Origin: SZUA-76 sp945787585
Lineage (GTDB): Bacteria > Pseudomonadota > Gammaproteobacteria > SZUA-140
NCBI GenBank assembly: GCA_947258425.1
Contig: CAMYIG010000112.1
Coordinates: forward strand, 1 to 9,213
Direction of reading: 5' to 3'
Length of the DNA stretch: 9,213 nt
Within the stretch, counting starts at the first letter, position 1, and every line of letters starts with the position of its first letter. Positions 1 to 6,398 of this stretch are shown here, piece after piece. The notes under the pieces are model-generated. The model saw only the letters and a program-made list of their open reading frames with translations. It did no database searches and had not been told where the DNA came from. The position numbers and the translations under genes are program-made.

Positions 1-1
1 T

Positions 2-1078
2 CACGGTTCTGCACTCTTTACCCGTGGCGAAACTCAGGCACTGGTAGTCGCAACACTGGGCACCGCGCGTGATGCACAGATCATCGATGCGCTTGAAGGC
101 GAAAAGAAAGACCCCTTCATGCTGCATTATAATTTCCCTCCATACTGTGTTGGTGAGACCGGTTTTGTCGGTAGCCCGAAGCGTCGTGAGATTGGTCATG
201 GCCGTCTTGCCAAGCGTGGCGTTGCCGCAGTCATGCCAAATATGGACGAGTTCCCATACGTGGTGCGAGTGGTTTCAGAAATCACTGAATCAAATGGTTC
301 AAGTTCAATGGCCTCTGTGTGTGGTTCCAGTCTGGCGATGATGGATGCGGGTGTTGCGCTTAAAGCCCCTGTTGCTGGTATCGCGATGGGACTGATCAAA
401 GAAGAAGATAAATTTGCAGTACTTTCTGACATCCTTGGTGATGAAGATCATCTTGGTGATATGGACTTCAAAGTGGCCGGTACCAATGATGGTGTGACCG
501 CGTTACAGATGGATATCAAAATCACTGGTATCACGCGTGAAATCATGGGCGCTGCGCTGGAGCAGGCGAAAGAAGGGCGTCTCTTTATTCTTGAAAATAT
601 GAACGCCGTTATTTCAGCACCACGTGATGACATTTCGCAGTTCGCACCACGCATCATCTCAATCAAGATCAACCCTGAGAAGATTCGTGACGTGATTGGT
701 AAAGGTGGTGCAACCATCCGTGCCTTGACCGAAGAGACAGGTGCCAGCATCGACATCACAGACGATGGCGTAGTGAAAATTGCATCTGTCGATTGTGAAG
801 GGGGCGAAGAAGCGCGCCGTCGTATCGAACAGATTACTGCTGATGTTGAAGTGGGTACCATCTACGAAGGTAAAGTAGCCAAGCTGATGGATTTTGGTGC
901 ATTCGTTACCATCCTGCCGGGCAAAGATGGACTGGTCCATATCTCACAGATCTCGGAAGAGCGTGTTGAGAACGTTAGCGATAAGCTGAGTGAAGGTGAA
1001 GTCGTTAAGGTTAAGGTACTGGAAATTGACAAGCAGGGGCGTATTCGTCTCAGCATGAAGGCAGTGAGCAACGGTTAA
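2..1078 (+). CDS. pnp: Polynucleotide phosphorylase, C-terminal half (5' end outside window)
   Basis: This is the 3'-to-5' phosphorolytic exoribonuclease (EC 2.7.7.8) that degrades mRNA to nucleoside diphosphates in the cytoplasm, normally as a trimer. The 358 visible residues open inside the second RNase PH-like core domain with the typical FTRGETQ segment. The phosphate-binding SSSMASVCGSS stretch follows, then GDEDHLGDMDFK, which carries the residues that correspond to the metal-binding aspartates and lysine of E. coli PNPase (D486, D492, K494 from memory). A KH domain lies at about residues 218-275 of the fragment with the GKGG loop at 233-236. An S1 domain covers about 284-354 and contains FGAFV and GLVHIS. 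The protein stops at KAVSNG directly after S1, so it lacks the extra C-terminal tail that contacts RNase E in E. coli. The reading frame is open to the left edge. The family assignment is near certain. Confidence 0.98.
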   Translation, partial: HGSALFTRGETQALVVATLGTARDAQIIDALEGEKKDPFMLHYNFPPYCVGETGFVGSPKRREIGHGRLAKRGVAAVMPNMDEFPYVVRVVSEITESNGSSSMASVCGSSLAMMDAGVALKAPVAGIAMGLIKEEDKFAVLSDILGDEDHLGDMDFKVAGTNDGVTALQMDIKITGITREIMGAALEQAKEGRLFILENMNAVISAPRDDISQFAPRIISIKINPEKIRDVIGKGGATIRALTEETGASIDITDDGVVKIASVDCEGGEEARRRIEQITADVEVGTIYEGKVAKLMDFGAFVTILPGKDGLVHISQISEERVENVSDKLSEGEVVKVKVLEIDKQGRIRLSMKAVSNG

Positions 1079-1101
1079 ACAGTAACGTTGCAAGTTGTCT
1101 G

Positions 1102-1127
1102 AAAAGGGCCTCTTGAGGCCCTTTTTT
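1102..1127 (+). terminator. Rho-independent terminator of pnp
   Basis: A 10-bp stem is formed by AAAAGGGCCT (1102-1111) and AGGCCCTTTT (1116-1125) around a CTTG loop, followed by a T run to 1127. It lies 23 bases after the pnp stop codon. The A-rich left flank mirrors the T tract, so it could in principle work in both directions, but the only gene ending close by is pnp. Confidence 0.92.
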
Positions 1128-1267
1128 ATGGCTGTTATTCTCGGTAGGCCGTTATTTTTTTCCTGTCTCAAATAGTTTGCGGATGTAGCCAAAGGGCATT
1201 TCAACATTGAGATGAGTGAAGCGACAAAGCAATGACAATTATTCAGAAGTTCCTTAAGGCATTTTAG

Positions 1268-1366
1268 CCCCTTCTCCCTTAGGGAGAAGGTTGGGGGATG
1301 AGGGAGTATAAATAGGTTTTCATCCTTTTATTCCCTCACCCTAGCCCTCTCCCTGTGGGAGAGGGG
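1268..1366. repeat. Long imperfect inverted repeat with two nested hairpins
   Basis: The left arm (about 1268-1305) and right arm (about 1332-1366) are imperfect reverse complements separated by an AT-rich spacer. Each arm is itself a hairpin. The left one pairs CCTTCTCCC (1270-1278) with GGGAGAAGG (1282-1290), and the right one pairs CCCTCTCCC (1345-1353) with GGGAGAGGG (1357-1365). The CCCTCACCC...CCTCTCCC...GGGAGAGG pattern resembles interspersed palindromic repeats that recur in many gammaproteobacterial genomes. That resemblance is from memory and was not searched. The repeat sits in the 332-base gap between convergent pnp and the PRPP synthetase gene, where it could help end the minus-strand transcript. 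The rest of the gap (1128-1267 and 1367-1410) holds no gene I can support. Confidence 0.8.
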
Positions 1367-1410
1367 ATACCAAACCCCTTAAGTAAGTGACACAACGAGG
1401 TTGCCCTGGC

Positions 1411-2280
1411 TCAGGTGATGCTTTGTACGGCCTCGGCAAGTAGTCCGGCTAAGGCGATACAATTGCTCGGGTGTGGAATGCTGTCGGTGCTCCAGATCTC
1501 TCCCACCCCCATCTGTCGTAAACGCTCGGTAGCCCCTGGTGCAAACAACGGATGTGTGACCAGTACATCAACACGCTTTGCCCCCTGCTCGAAACAACGT
1601 TGCGCCGCGATGGCGATGGTTTCACCACTGCTGATGACATCATCGACCAGCACCACCGCTTTACCTGCCAAATCAAGATCGGGCAGGGTGATCTGAATCT
1701 CACGATCTCCCAGGCGCTGCTTGTCGGCGACACCGTATGCCAGGCCGCTAGCCTCGGCGAGGGCGCTGACCCATTGTGCCGATTCACTGTCGGGGCCCAA
1801 TAGGATCGCGTCGGCACGACTGCGCAGAAAATCTCGCATGCACGCCGTCGCGGACAGGGCCACGACGTGTGTGGCCGGTACCGCATCTGACAAATTGTGG
1901 GTGCGGTGCAGATGGGGATCGACGGTAATTACATCGTCAAACAGCTCGGCGAGAAAGCGCCCGATGATGGTCTGACTAACGGCCTCGCCGGCGGCAAAGG
2001 CGGTGTCCTGACGCATGTAACACAAGTACGGGGTCACCAGGGTCAGGCGTTGAGCACCGAGCTGGCGTGCCGTCGTGGCGGTCAACAGTAATTCGACCAG
2101 CTTCTCATTGGGGCGGTCCAGGCTGCGACACACCACCACATGCGCCGGTAACTCGGCCGGCAGGGTCACCTTGCTTTCACCGTCAGGGAAATGGTGCACC
2201 GCCACCCGCGCATAAGTGCGCCCAAGCGCCGCGGCAAGGCGTTGGGACGGCGCTTCGTATTCTTCAAATCCCAGTAACAT
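1411..2280 (-). CDS. Ribose-phosphate pyrophosphokinase (PRPP synthetase), short class III-like form
   Basis: The predicted reaction is ribose 5-phosphate + ATP to PRPP + AMP, in the cytoplasm. The 289 residues show family landmarks in order: FPDGE (31-35), PYLCYMRQD (84-92), the mobile-loop segment AGEAVSQT (97-104), the nucleotide/metal-site DPHLHR (121-126), the K187-Q-R189 pair where the catalytic lysine lies, and the PRPP-binding loop VLVDDVISSGET (210-221). The length is below the roughly 315 residues of E. coli Prs. Short length and the DPHLHR variant recall archaeal class III enzymes; this class call is inferred. The ATG shares one base with the stop of the upstream phosphorylase gene (TGATG). 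The region before it has no convincing Shine-Dalgarno, so translational coupling is likely. The gene may be a paralogue, with a housekeeping prs elsewhere. Its true substrate could be another ribose phosphate. Confidence 0.9.
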   Translation of the reverse strand: MLLGFEEYEAPSQRLAAALGRTYARVAVHHFPDGESKVTLPAELPAHVVVCRSLDRPNEKLVELLLTATTARQLGAQRLTLVTPYLCYMRQDTAFAAGEAVSQTIIGRFLAELFDDVITVDPHLHRTHNLSDAVPATHVVALSATACMRDFLRSRADAILLGPDSESAQWVSALAEASGLAYGVADKQRLGDREIQITLPDLDLAGKAVVLVDDVISSGETIAIAAQRCFEQGAKRVDVLVTHPLFAPGATERLRQMGVGEIWSTDSIPHPSNCIALAGLLAEAVQSIT

Positions 2281-3839
2281 CAGAATTCCACAAAGGCCCT
2301 GGTAATGTCCACTTGTTGGCCGATGGTGTAACCACTGGCCTGCTCACACAGCGCGAGCGCAAATTTGAAGTCGGACGGGAATTCGGCGTAGAGACGATAG
2401 AGAGGCTCATCCTTTTCAACCGGCTCACCCAGTTTTTTAAAGAGGTCGACACCGGCGCCTTTATCCATCGGCGCACCGGCAAAGCGTGCAATACGCGCCA
2501 TCTGGAAGTTATCGATCGCGGTGACCACACCATTGGCAGGTGCGAGGATGTCATGGGCCAATTGTCCCAGTGGATAGCGGTTCGTCTGCACCCCCTGCGC
2601 GGCGATAATGGCATTCATCTTTTCCAGCGCACGCCCGCAATCGAGGATATCGCGTGCCATCGCGAAACCATGCCCCCCGCGAACATCAGGATCAAACTCC
2701 AGCACACGTCCCGCAAGCCATAGCGCTTTTTGACGCAGGTCGTTGGGGGCCAGCGGATCATTCTGTAATACCTGCATCACATCGCGCGCCTCCAGTGCAG
2801 GCCCGATGCCGTTACCCACGGGTTGACGTCCATCGGTGATCACCACTTCCAGCTGGATGTCTAACTGGTCGCCGACATATTCAAACAATTTACGCAGTCG
2901 CTGCGCCTCACGCATATGACGAATTTTTGCAGTGGCGCCCACGGGGATATCAATCAGCAGATGAGTTGAACCTGCGGCCAGTTTTTTGGACAAGATGGAG
3001 GCCACCATCTGTCCCTGAGAATCGATCCCCAGCGGGCGCTCAACGGAGATCAAAATGTCATCGGCGGGTGACAGCCGCGCCGTCCCGCCCCAGATCATGC
3101 AGCCGCGCTGTTTTCTGACAATGTCATGCAACTTGCCAATATTAATCTCTACATTGGCCAGTACTTCCATGGTGTCGGCCGTGCCGGCGGGCGAGGTAAT
3201 GGCACGGCTGGATGTCTTGGGAATGAGCATACCGTGCGCGGCCACAATCGGCACCACCAGCATCGAGGTACGATTGCCGGGAATGCCACCGATGCAGTGT
3301 TTGTCCACTACCTGGGGTTCATCCCAGTTCAGCCGTTCACCGGAGTCCAGCATCGCCTGTGTGAGGTAGAGCACCTCATCGCGATCCATGTCGGTCTGCC
3401 CCGAGGCGACCAGGAATGCCGAGATCTCGGTTTTGGAGTAACGACTCTCCGTGATGTCCTGAATGATGGATCGATAATCCTGCTGATACAGCCGACGACC
3501 CGCAATCTTTCGGAGCACCGCATCCATCGACGCTGGGGGTTGTGCATGATCAACCGCCACCCACTGTCCCTCGCTTAAGCCGAGGTGATCAAACGCCTCT
3601 TCGGACAGGGCCAGCTCATCGAGCGCCACGATCGCGGCATCGTCCACCACATTGAGCACCGCGAGGATACGTCGACTGTCGCCACAGACCTTGACCTTCG
3701 ACAACGCCTGGAAACCCTCTGCGCGGTAGATCTCGCAATCGCGATGCAGGTAGGCGACGTTCTCGTGATAGGTGTCGATAGCGAGTCGTACCAGTTTCAG
3801 TTTGGCGGTATGCAGATCTGTGTCAGTGGATGATGTCAT
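2280..3839 (-). CDS. AMP phosphorylase-type (DeoA type 2) nucleoside/nucleotide phosphorylase
   Basis: The 519-residue protein belongs to the thymidine/pyrimidine phosphorylase superfamily, but to the long type 2 branch that carries an extra N-terminal domain (about residues 1-100). Archaeal members of that branch are AMP phosphorylases, converting NMP + phosphate to ribose 1,5-bisphosphate + base. The KHCIGGIPGNRTS segment (180-192) replaces the KHSTGG motif of classical thymidine phosphorylase. The signature region at 210-226 reads SSRAITSPAGTADTMEV. A C-terminal domain with APANGVVTAID (433-443) follows, as in the pyrimidine phosphorylase C-terminal fold. Databases often label such bacterial proteins 'putative thymidine phosphorylase'; the motifs favour nucleoside monophosphate use, which is an inference. 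The gene leads a two-gene operon with the PRPP synthetase. No strong ribosome site precedes the ATG, but upstream in-frame alternatives are closed by stops. The family is secure; the substrate is not. Confidence 0.9.
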   Translation of the reverse strand: MTSSTDTDLHTAKLKLVRLAIDTYHENVAYLHRDCEIYRAEGFQALSKVKVCGDSRRILAVLNVVDDAAIVALDELALSEEAFDHLGLSEGQWVAVDHAQPPASMDAVLRKIAGRRLYQQDYRSIIQDITESRYSKTEISAFLVASGQTDMDRDEVLYLTQAMLDSGERLNWDEPQVVDKHCIGGIPGNRTSMLVVPIVAAHGMLIPKTSSRAITSPAGTADTMEVLANVEINIGKLHDIVRKQRGCMIWGGTARLSPADDILISVERPLGIDSQGQMVASILSKKLAAGSTHLLIDIPVGATAKIRHMREAQRLRKLFEYVGDQLDIQLEVVITDGRQPVGNGIGPALEARDVMQVLQNDPLAPNDLRQKALWLAGRVLEFDPDVRGGHGFAMARDILDCGRALEKMNAIIAAQGVQTNRYPLGQLAHDILAPANGVVTAIDNFQMARIARFAGAPMDKGAGVDLFKKLGEPVEKDEPLYRLYAEFPSDFKFALALCEQASGYTIGQQVDITRAFVEF

Positions 3840-4059
3840 CGCATGTTTTTAGCTAAAAATGTAGTTGGGTGATTGCCGCTTCATCCTTGCATTGTATTCA
3901 CCCTGCTGGGGCAAAGCTAGGGGGTATTTGAATGCCAGTATAACGATGTATAAAAACACTATGAATTGATCACTTTTTATGGCACTTTTACTGTGCAGTT
4001 AAGCAGTAACCGTGAAGAACCTCTCTTTATGGGCGTGATCGATATCAGGGATCGGATAA
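3840..4059. promoter_or_regulatory. Divergent promoter region with a 14-bp perfect palindrome
   Basis: These 220 bases separate the minus-strand phosphorylase operon from the plus-strand lipoprotein operon, so they should carry both promoters. A perfect palindrome, TTTTTAGCTAAAAA, lies at 3846-3859, only 6 bases before the phosphorylase ATG. It could be an operator or simply an AT-rich hairpin in the leader. For the plus strand, TTGATC (3966-3971) and TACTGT (3989-3994), 17 bases apart, make a plausible but weak sigma70 pair. AGGG at 4047-4050 is a reasonable ribosome site, 9 bases before the lipoprotein ATG. I found no convincing -35/-10 pair for the minus strand. Confidence 0.4.
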
Positions 4060-4740
4060 ATGAAATATTTCAAATTAACTGTCGTCTTATTAGCGCTATT
4101 ACTACCCGCGTGCGCGCAAGTCCCTAAAGAAACGGTCGAACTCTCCACGACCGTTGGGCGGGATATGTCTGCGATGAGGAAATCGCACGTTGCATTAGTG
4201 GACCTCTACTATGGGCAGATCATTGGTGATATCAATAAATTCATTGATGACGTCTACCTGCCTTATCAGATTCAAAAAACCTTATCTGATGAGTTCTGGA
4301 AAACAGAGATGTTAGCTTTAATTGAGTCGGCGAGTCAGGTTGACCCGACGGGAAATGCACAGAAAGAGTCGCTGGAACAGATCGGGATATTCTTGCAGGT
4401 CATCAAAGAAGAAGTAGAGGATTATCGAAAACTTAAGTTAAAGCCCGTTCAAGATCAATACACCACTTTGTTGTTTAATATTAATCAATCTTACGAACAG
4501 ATTCATTACGCGAATTCAATCGTTACGGGTCATTTGGCATCAATCGTCAAAGTACATGATGCGCAAAGTGAGATACTTAAAAAACTGGACGTGGAGGATT
4601 TACGGGTGACGGTGGGTAAAGAGATGGCGGATGTCTCCGGCAACATCAATGAGTTGATGTTAAAAGCAAAGAATGGAGAAGAAAAATACGACGCGCTCAT
4701 TACAAAATTTGATGCGCTAGTAGCCAGTAAAAAACAGTAA
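4060..4740 (+). CDS. Hypothetical lipoprotein
   Basis: I do not recognise the family. The 226-residue product begins with a clear lipoprotein signal: basic MKYFK, a hydrophobic stretch to L15, then the lipobox LPAC with the modified cysteine at residue 18. The +2 residue is alanine rather than aspartate, so by the Lol rule it would be sorted to the outer membrane facing the periplasm. The mature part is charged, lacks further membrane segments and looks almost wholly helical. The segments around residues 95-125 and 150-220 are rich in heptad-like K/E/L/I patterns, consistent with coiled coil. The start is supported by AGGG 9 bases upstream and by the intact signal peptide. The next gene follows 32 bases downstream on the same strand, so the two are probably co-transcribed. 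The coding sequence is visibly more AT-rich than the neighbouring phosphorylase gene. Confidence 0.85.
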   Translation: MKYFKLTVVLLALLLPACAQVPKETVELSTTVGRDMSAMRKSHVALVDLYYGQIIGDINKFIDDVYLPYQIQKTLSDEFWKTEMLALIESASQVDPTGNAQKESLEQIGIFLQVIKEEVEDYRKLKLKPVQDQYTTLLFNINQSYEQIHYANSIVTGHLASIVKVHDAQSEILKKLDVEDLRVTVGKEMADVSGNINELMLKAKNGEEKYDALITKFDALVASKKQ

Positions 4741-4772
4741 GATTTAACCAATCATGATCAGCGGAGGCCTCA

Positions 4773-5069
4773 ATGAATAGCGAAGAATTCAAGCGTAGAC
4801 TGAAAGAAAAAATGGCAGAAAATCGTCAGGCATTTGAAGGTGACTATAAAGGCCAGTTAAATGAGTTAATGGGTTTGTCCAGGGCAGACATTGATTCTAT
4901 AACCCCTGACACGACAGACCTGGCAGTCTATGACCAGTTGATTACTGTCGTAAAAGAAGCATCAAGGGTTAATTTGGCCCAAGCGCTGCTAAAAGAGCGC
5001 ATAGAGGCGTTAGGTGATATCGCAGTAAAGATTGCGCGTAAGGTGCCTTCGTTGGCTGCAGTTTTGTAG
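4773..5069 (+). CDS. Hypothetical 98-residue helical protein
   Basis: I cannot assign a function. The product is small, soluble and probably all-helical, with no cysteine, no tryptophan, no signal peptide and no membrane segment. The N-terminal third is strongly charged (K/R/E-rich). The middle contains a proline-bearing break (ITPDTTD, about 43-49). The last half is amphipathic and ends in KIARKVPSLAAVL, which resembles the end of conserved proteobacterial hypothetical proteins in my memory (not searched). A very good Shine-Dalgarno, GGAGG at 4763-4767, sits 5 bases before the ATG and settles the start. The 32-base gap to the lipoprotein gene suggests one transcript, and the pairing hints at a shared role such as an envelope protein with a cytoplasmic partner. 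That role is speculation. Confidence 0.82.
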   Translation: MNSEEFKRRLKEKMAENRQAFEGDYKGQLNELMGLSRADIDSITPDTTDLAVYDQLITVVKEASRVNLAQALLKERIEALGDIAVKIARKVPSLAAVL

Positions 5070-5196
5070 CTAGAAGACTTGGCGTGGAATTCTACCCTTG
5101 CATGAATGAGCTTGGGGAACTAACGATCTCATGTGTTTTAGAAGGAAAACAAATGTGGTGTTGATTTAACGATTTATTGGTGATTGTCGGGTCGGA

Positions 5197-5235
5197 GTGT
5201 TGTGGTTCACAAACGGCGTTCATCCCAACCTACGC
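5197..5235 (-). repeat. Degenerate interspersed palindromic repeat (GTAGGTTGGG type)
   Basis: Read on the minus strand, this reads GTAGGTTGGGATGAACG... and ends ...GAACCACAAC, matching the layout of the GTAGGTTGGG(T)GAG...CGAA(C)CCCAAC repeat seen in many proteobacterial genomes (from memory). The ends form an imperfect inverted repeat (GTTGGG against CCACAAC). It lies in the 224-base gap between the small helical protein and the end of the HNH gene. I see nothing else definable in that gap and no clear intrinsic terminator. Confidence 0.5.
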
Positions 5236-5293
5236 GCTAGTACACCTTACGACACAAACTGTGCAGCGCATGAACGACCGAATGAGCATCTTA

Positions 5294-5977
5294 TTATATG
5301 GCAGCATTGGTAAGCTCCGGTGATGACGCTGAATAAACCTCAAAGAAATCGTAAAAAATGCCTGCAAAGGCGTACATTTTTGCCTCTTCATCGTAACGGA
5401 CTCGATACTTGAATATGTCCGGATTTTCTCCTCTTACCGCTTCCTGGCCAAGAAACTGCCGAGACACCCTAATTGCATCGTACGTCGGCGAGTGTGGAAC
5501 AGCACGATCGTTATCAATAGTACTGTAAAAATTTGGTGAAACAATAAACATCGGAAGAATCCATTTCTGTTTGTATGTATCGTAGAAGATGGCCCTCACA
5601 AGGTGATCAATGCACGTGTCAAAGCGTTCACGCTCAATTCTCAGAGCATGTGCTGTCCCATCAGCAAGCGTTCCTTCGTCTTTAAAGAAATGAGAGTACG
5701 CGTGTGGTTTCCGGGCTACTGCTCGCATCATTTTTCCCATAAATTGATGCTTAGCGACTTTGTTCGCAGCGACAGCCGTAAATAGAACCACTGCTCGAAA
5801 AAACTCGTCGTCTTTGGATTTCTTTGAGTTGTGGGTGTCGCAAGATGGCACGGTAACGAGATTTTTTCGGAGATCTCGTCCAATTTCTTGTGCTTCAGGA
5901 AAGAAACACTGTGGAGGCGCGTGTTCCCGAGATGTCTCTGGGGAGGAACACATGTAACAAGTGGTTCCTACTTCCAT
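5294..5977 (-). CDS. HNH/treble-clef endonuclease-like hypothetical protein
   Basis: The 227-residue protein has an N-terminal zinc-finger-like HNH core. C7-x-x-C10 is followed by SREHAPP (17-22), whose E18-H19 resembles the first catalytic His of HNH motifs. VPSCDTHNSKKSKDDE (43-58) follows, with C46, H49, N50 and the acidic D56-D57-E58. In related proteins as I recall them, the second pair is C-x-x-C before the Asn. Here the second ligand is His (C-D-T-H-N), giving a CCCH site. The remaining 160 residues have no motif I recognise, and a substrate-specific domain is possible. The start is chosen because the next ATG, at residue 9, would remove C7. No clear Shine-Dalgarno precedes it. The gene stands alone between repeat-bearing gaps and lower-GC sequence, which suggests possible horizontal acquisition. 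DNA cleavage is inferred from motif only; it could be a restriction or defence enzyme, or inactive. Confidence 0.8.
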   Translation of the reverse strand: MEVGTTCYMCSSPETSREHAPPQCFFPEAQEIGRDLRKNLVTVPSCDTHNSKKSKDDEFFRAVVLFTAVAANKVAKHQFMGKMMRAVARKPHAYSHFFKDEGTLADGTAHALRIERERFDTCIDHLVRAIFYDTYKQKWILPMFIVSPNFYSTIDNDRAVPHSPTYDAIRVSRQFLGQEAVRGENPDIFKYRVRYDEEAKMYAFAGIFYDFFEVYSASSPELTNAAI

Positions 5978-6175
5978 TTACTATTCGCCGTATAAATTAT
6001 TAATGAGGAATAATAACCCAATATGATTCCAATGAATATTCCACATTTCTGTTTTTTAAATCAATGGCGTCAGTGTAATGAATTATAGTGTTTATTTAAT
6101 ATCGTGATACAGGCATTAAGGTTGAAGGCTAGTCATTCGTTGGTACGGCAGAGAGATGTGGTGCGGTTTGGCGCT

Positions 6176-6204
6176 GGAGATTACCGAATTCCATTCGCAA
6201 TGAC
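6176..6204 (-). repeat. Degenerate GTCATTGCGA...GGCAATCTCC-type palindromic repeat
   Basis: On the minus strand this reads GTCATTGCGA, a short variable core, then GGTAATCTCC. It resembles the GTCATTGCGA-(variable GC-rich core)-GGCAATCTC repeat common in many proteobacterial genomes (recalled, not searched). The core contains the GAATTC palindrome in place of the usual GC-rich hairpin, so the copy is degenerate. Confidence 0.45.
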
Positions 6205-6257
6205 AGAATCCTGGGCTGGCGGGAAAGATGGATAGGTATAGCGCTGTTTGAGGCTAT

Positions 6258-6280
6258 ATTCCGGCCTTCGTCGGAATGAC
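6258..6280. repeat. Short palindromic repeat hairpin (ATTCCGGC-CTTC-GTCGGAAT)
   Basis: ATTCCGGC (6258-6265) pairs with GTCGGAAT (6270-6277) around a CTTC loop, with one G-T wobble, and GAC follows. This is the GTCATTCCGACGAAGGCCGGAAT type of interspersed repeat seen widely in gammaproteobacteria. It has no T tract and is unlikely to be a terminator. Confidence 0.55.
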
Positions 6281-6332
6281 GGACTGTAAGAGCGCGGTGT
6301 GACACAGCGCTGCATACAGAAACCCACTCCCT

Positions 6333-6398
6333 CAGCAAAAACCACCACAACCCCGTATAATAACCACCGCTGTAAACAGTCACAGAAAAGGGTTTGAA
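6333..6398 (+). promoter_or_regulatory. Promoter/leader of the truncated trhO copy (duplicate of 7388-7453)
   Basis: These 66 bases align without gaps to the 66 bases before the intact trhO, with 9 differences by my count. A consensus TATAAT -10 box lies at 6356-6361 in both copies' equivalent position. The inverted repeat CTGT-AA-ACAG follows at 6370-6379, at about the expected transcription start. AAAAGGG just before the ATG serves as ribosome site. No consensus -35 box is visible at the expected spacing, which suggests activator dependence or a weak promoter. Confidence 0.6.

Larger units (their letters stand above)
5978..6398. other. 421-base intergenic region: AT-rich HNH upstream DNA, then repeat remnants, then trhO-like promoter
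   Basis: No gene is supported here. Bases 5978-6120 are AT-rich and should hold the promoter of the minus-strand HNH gene. A minus-strand TATAAT (6087-6082) is present, but without a good -35 box. Bases 6176-6280 hold two degenerate palindromic repeats, listed separately. The last 66 bases (6333-6398) are a diverged duplicate of the DNA directly upstream of the intact trhO. Confidence 0.6.

Noticed and set aside
448..861. 137-residue open frame antisense to pnp
   Set aside because: It lies fully inside the conserved PNPase coding sequence and its composition is what a complementary-strand shadow gives.
1139..1256. Short open stretches on both strands in the pnp downstream gap that look like protein C-termini
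   Set aside because: They are under 30 residues, have no start with a ribosome site and are broken by stops. They could be remnants of a dispersed repeat, but I cannot support a gene.
2067..2723. 218-residue plus-strand open frame across the PRPP synthetase/phosphorylase junction
   Set aside because: It is antisense to two conserved enzymes, with low-complexity content and no ribosome site.
3849..3884. Possible 11-residue leader peptide upstream of the phosphorylase gene (minus strand, MKRQSPNYIFS)
   Set aside because: A GCAAGG precedes it, but there is no attenuator hairpin or codon bias that would support a regulatory leader peptide.
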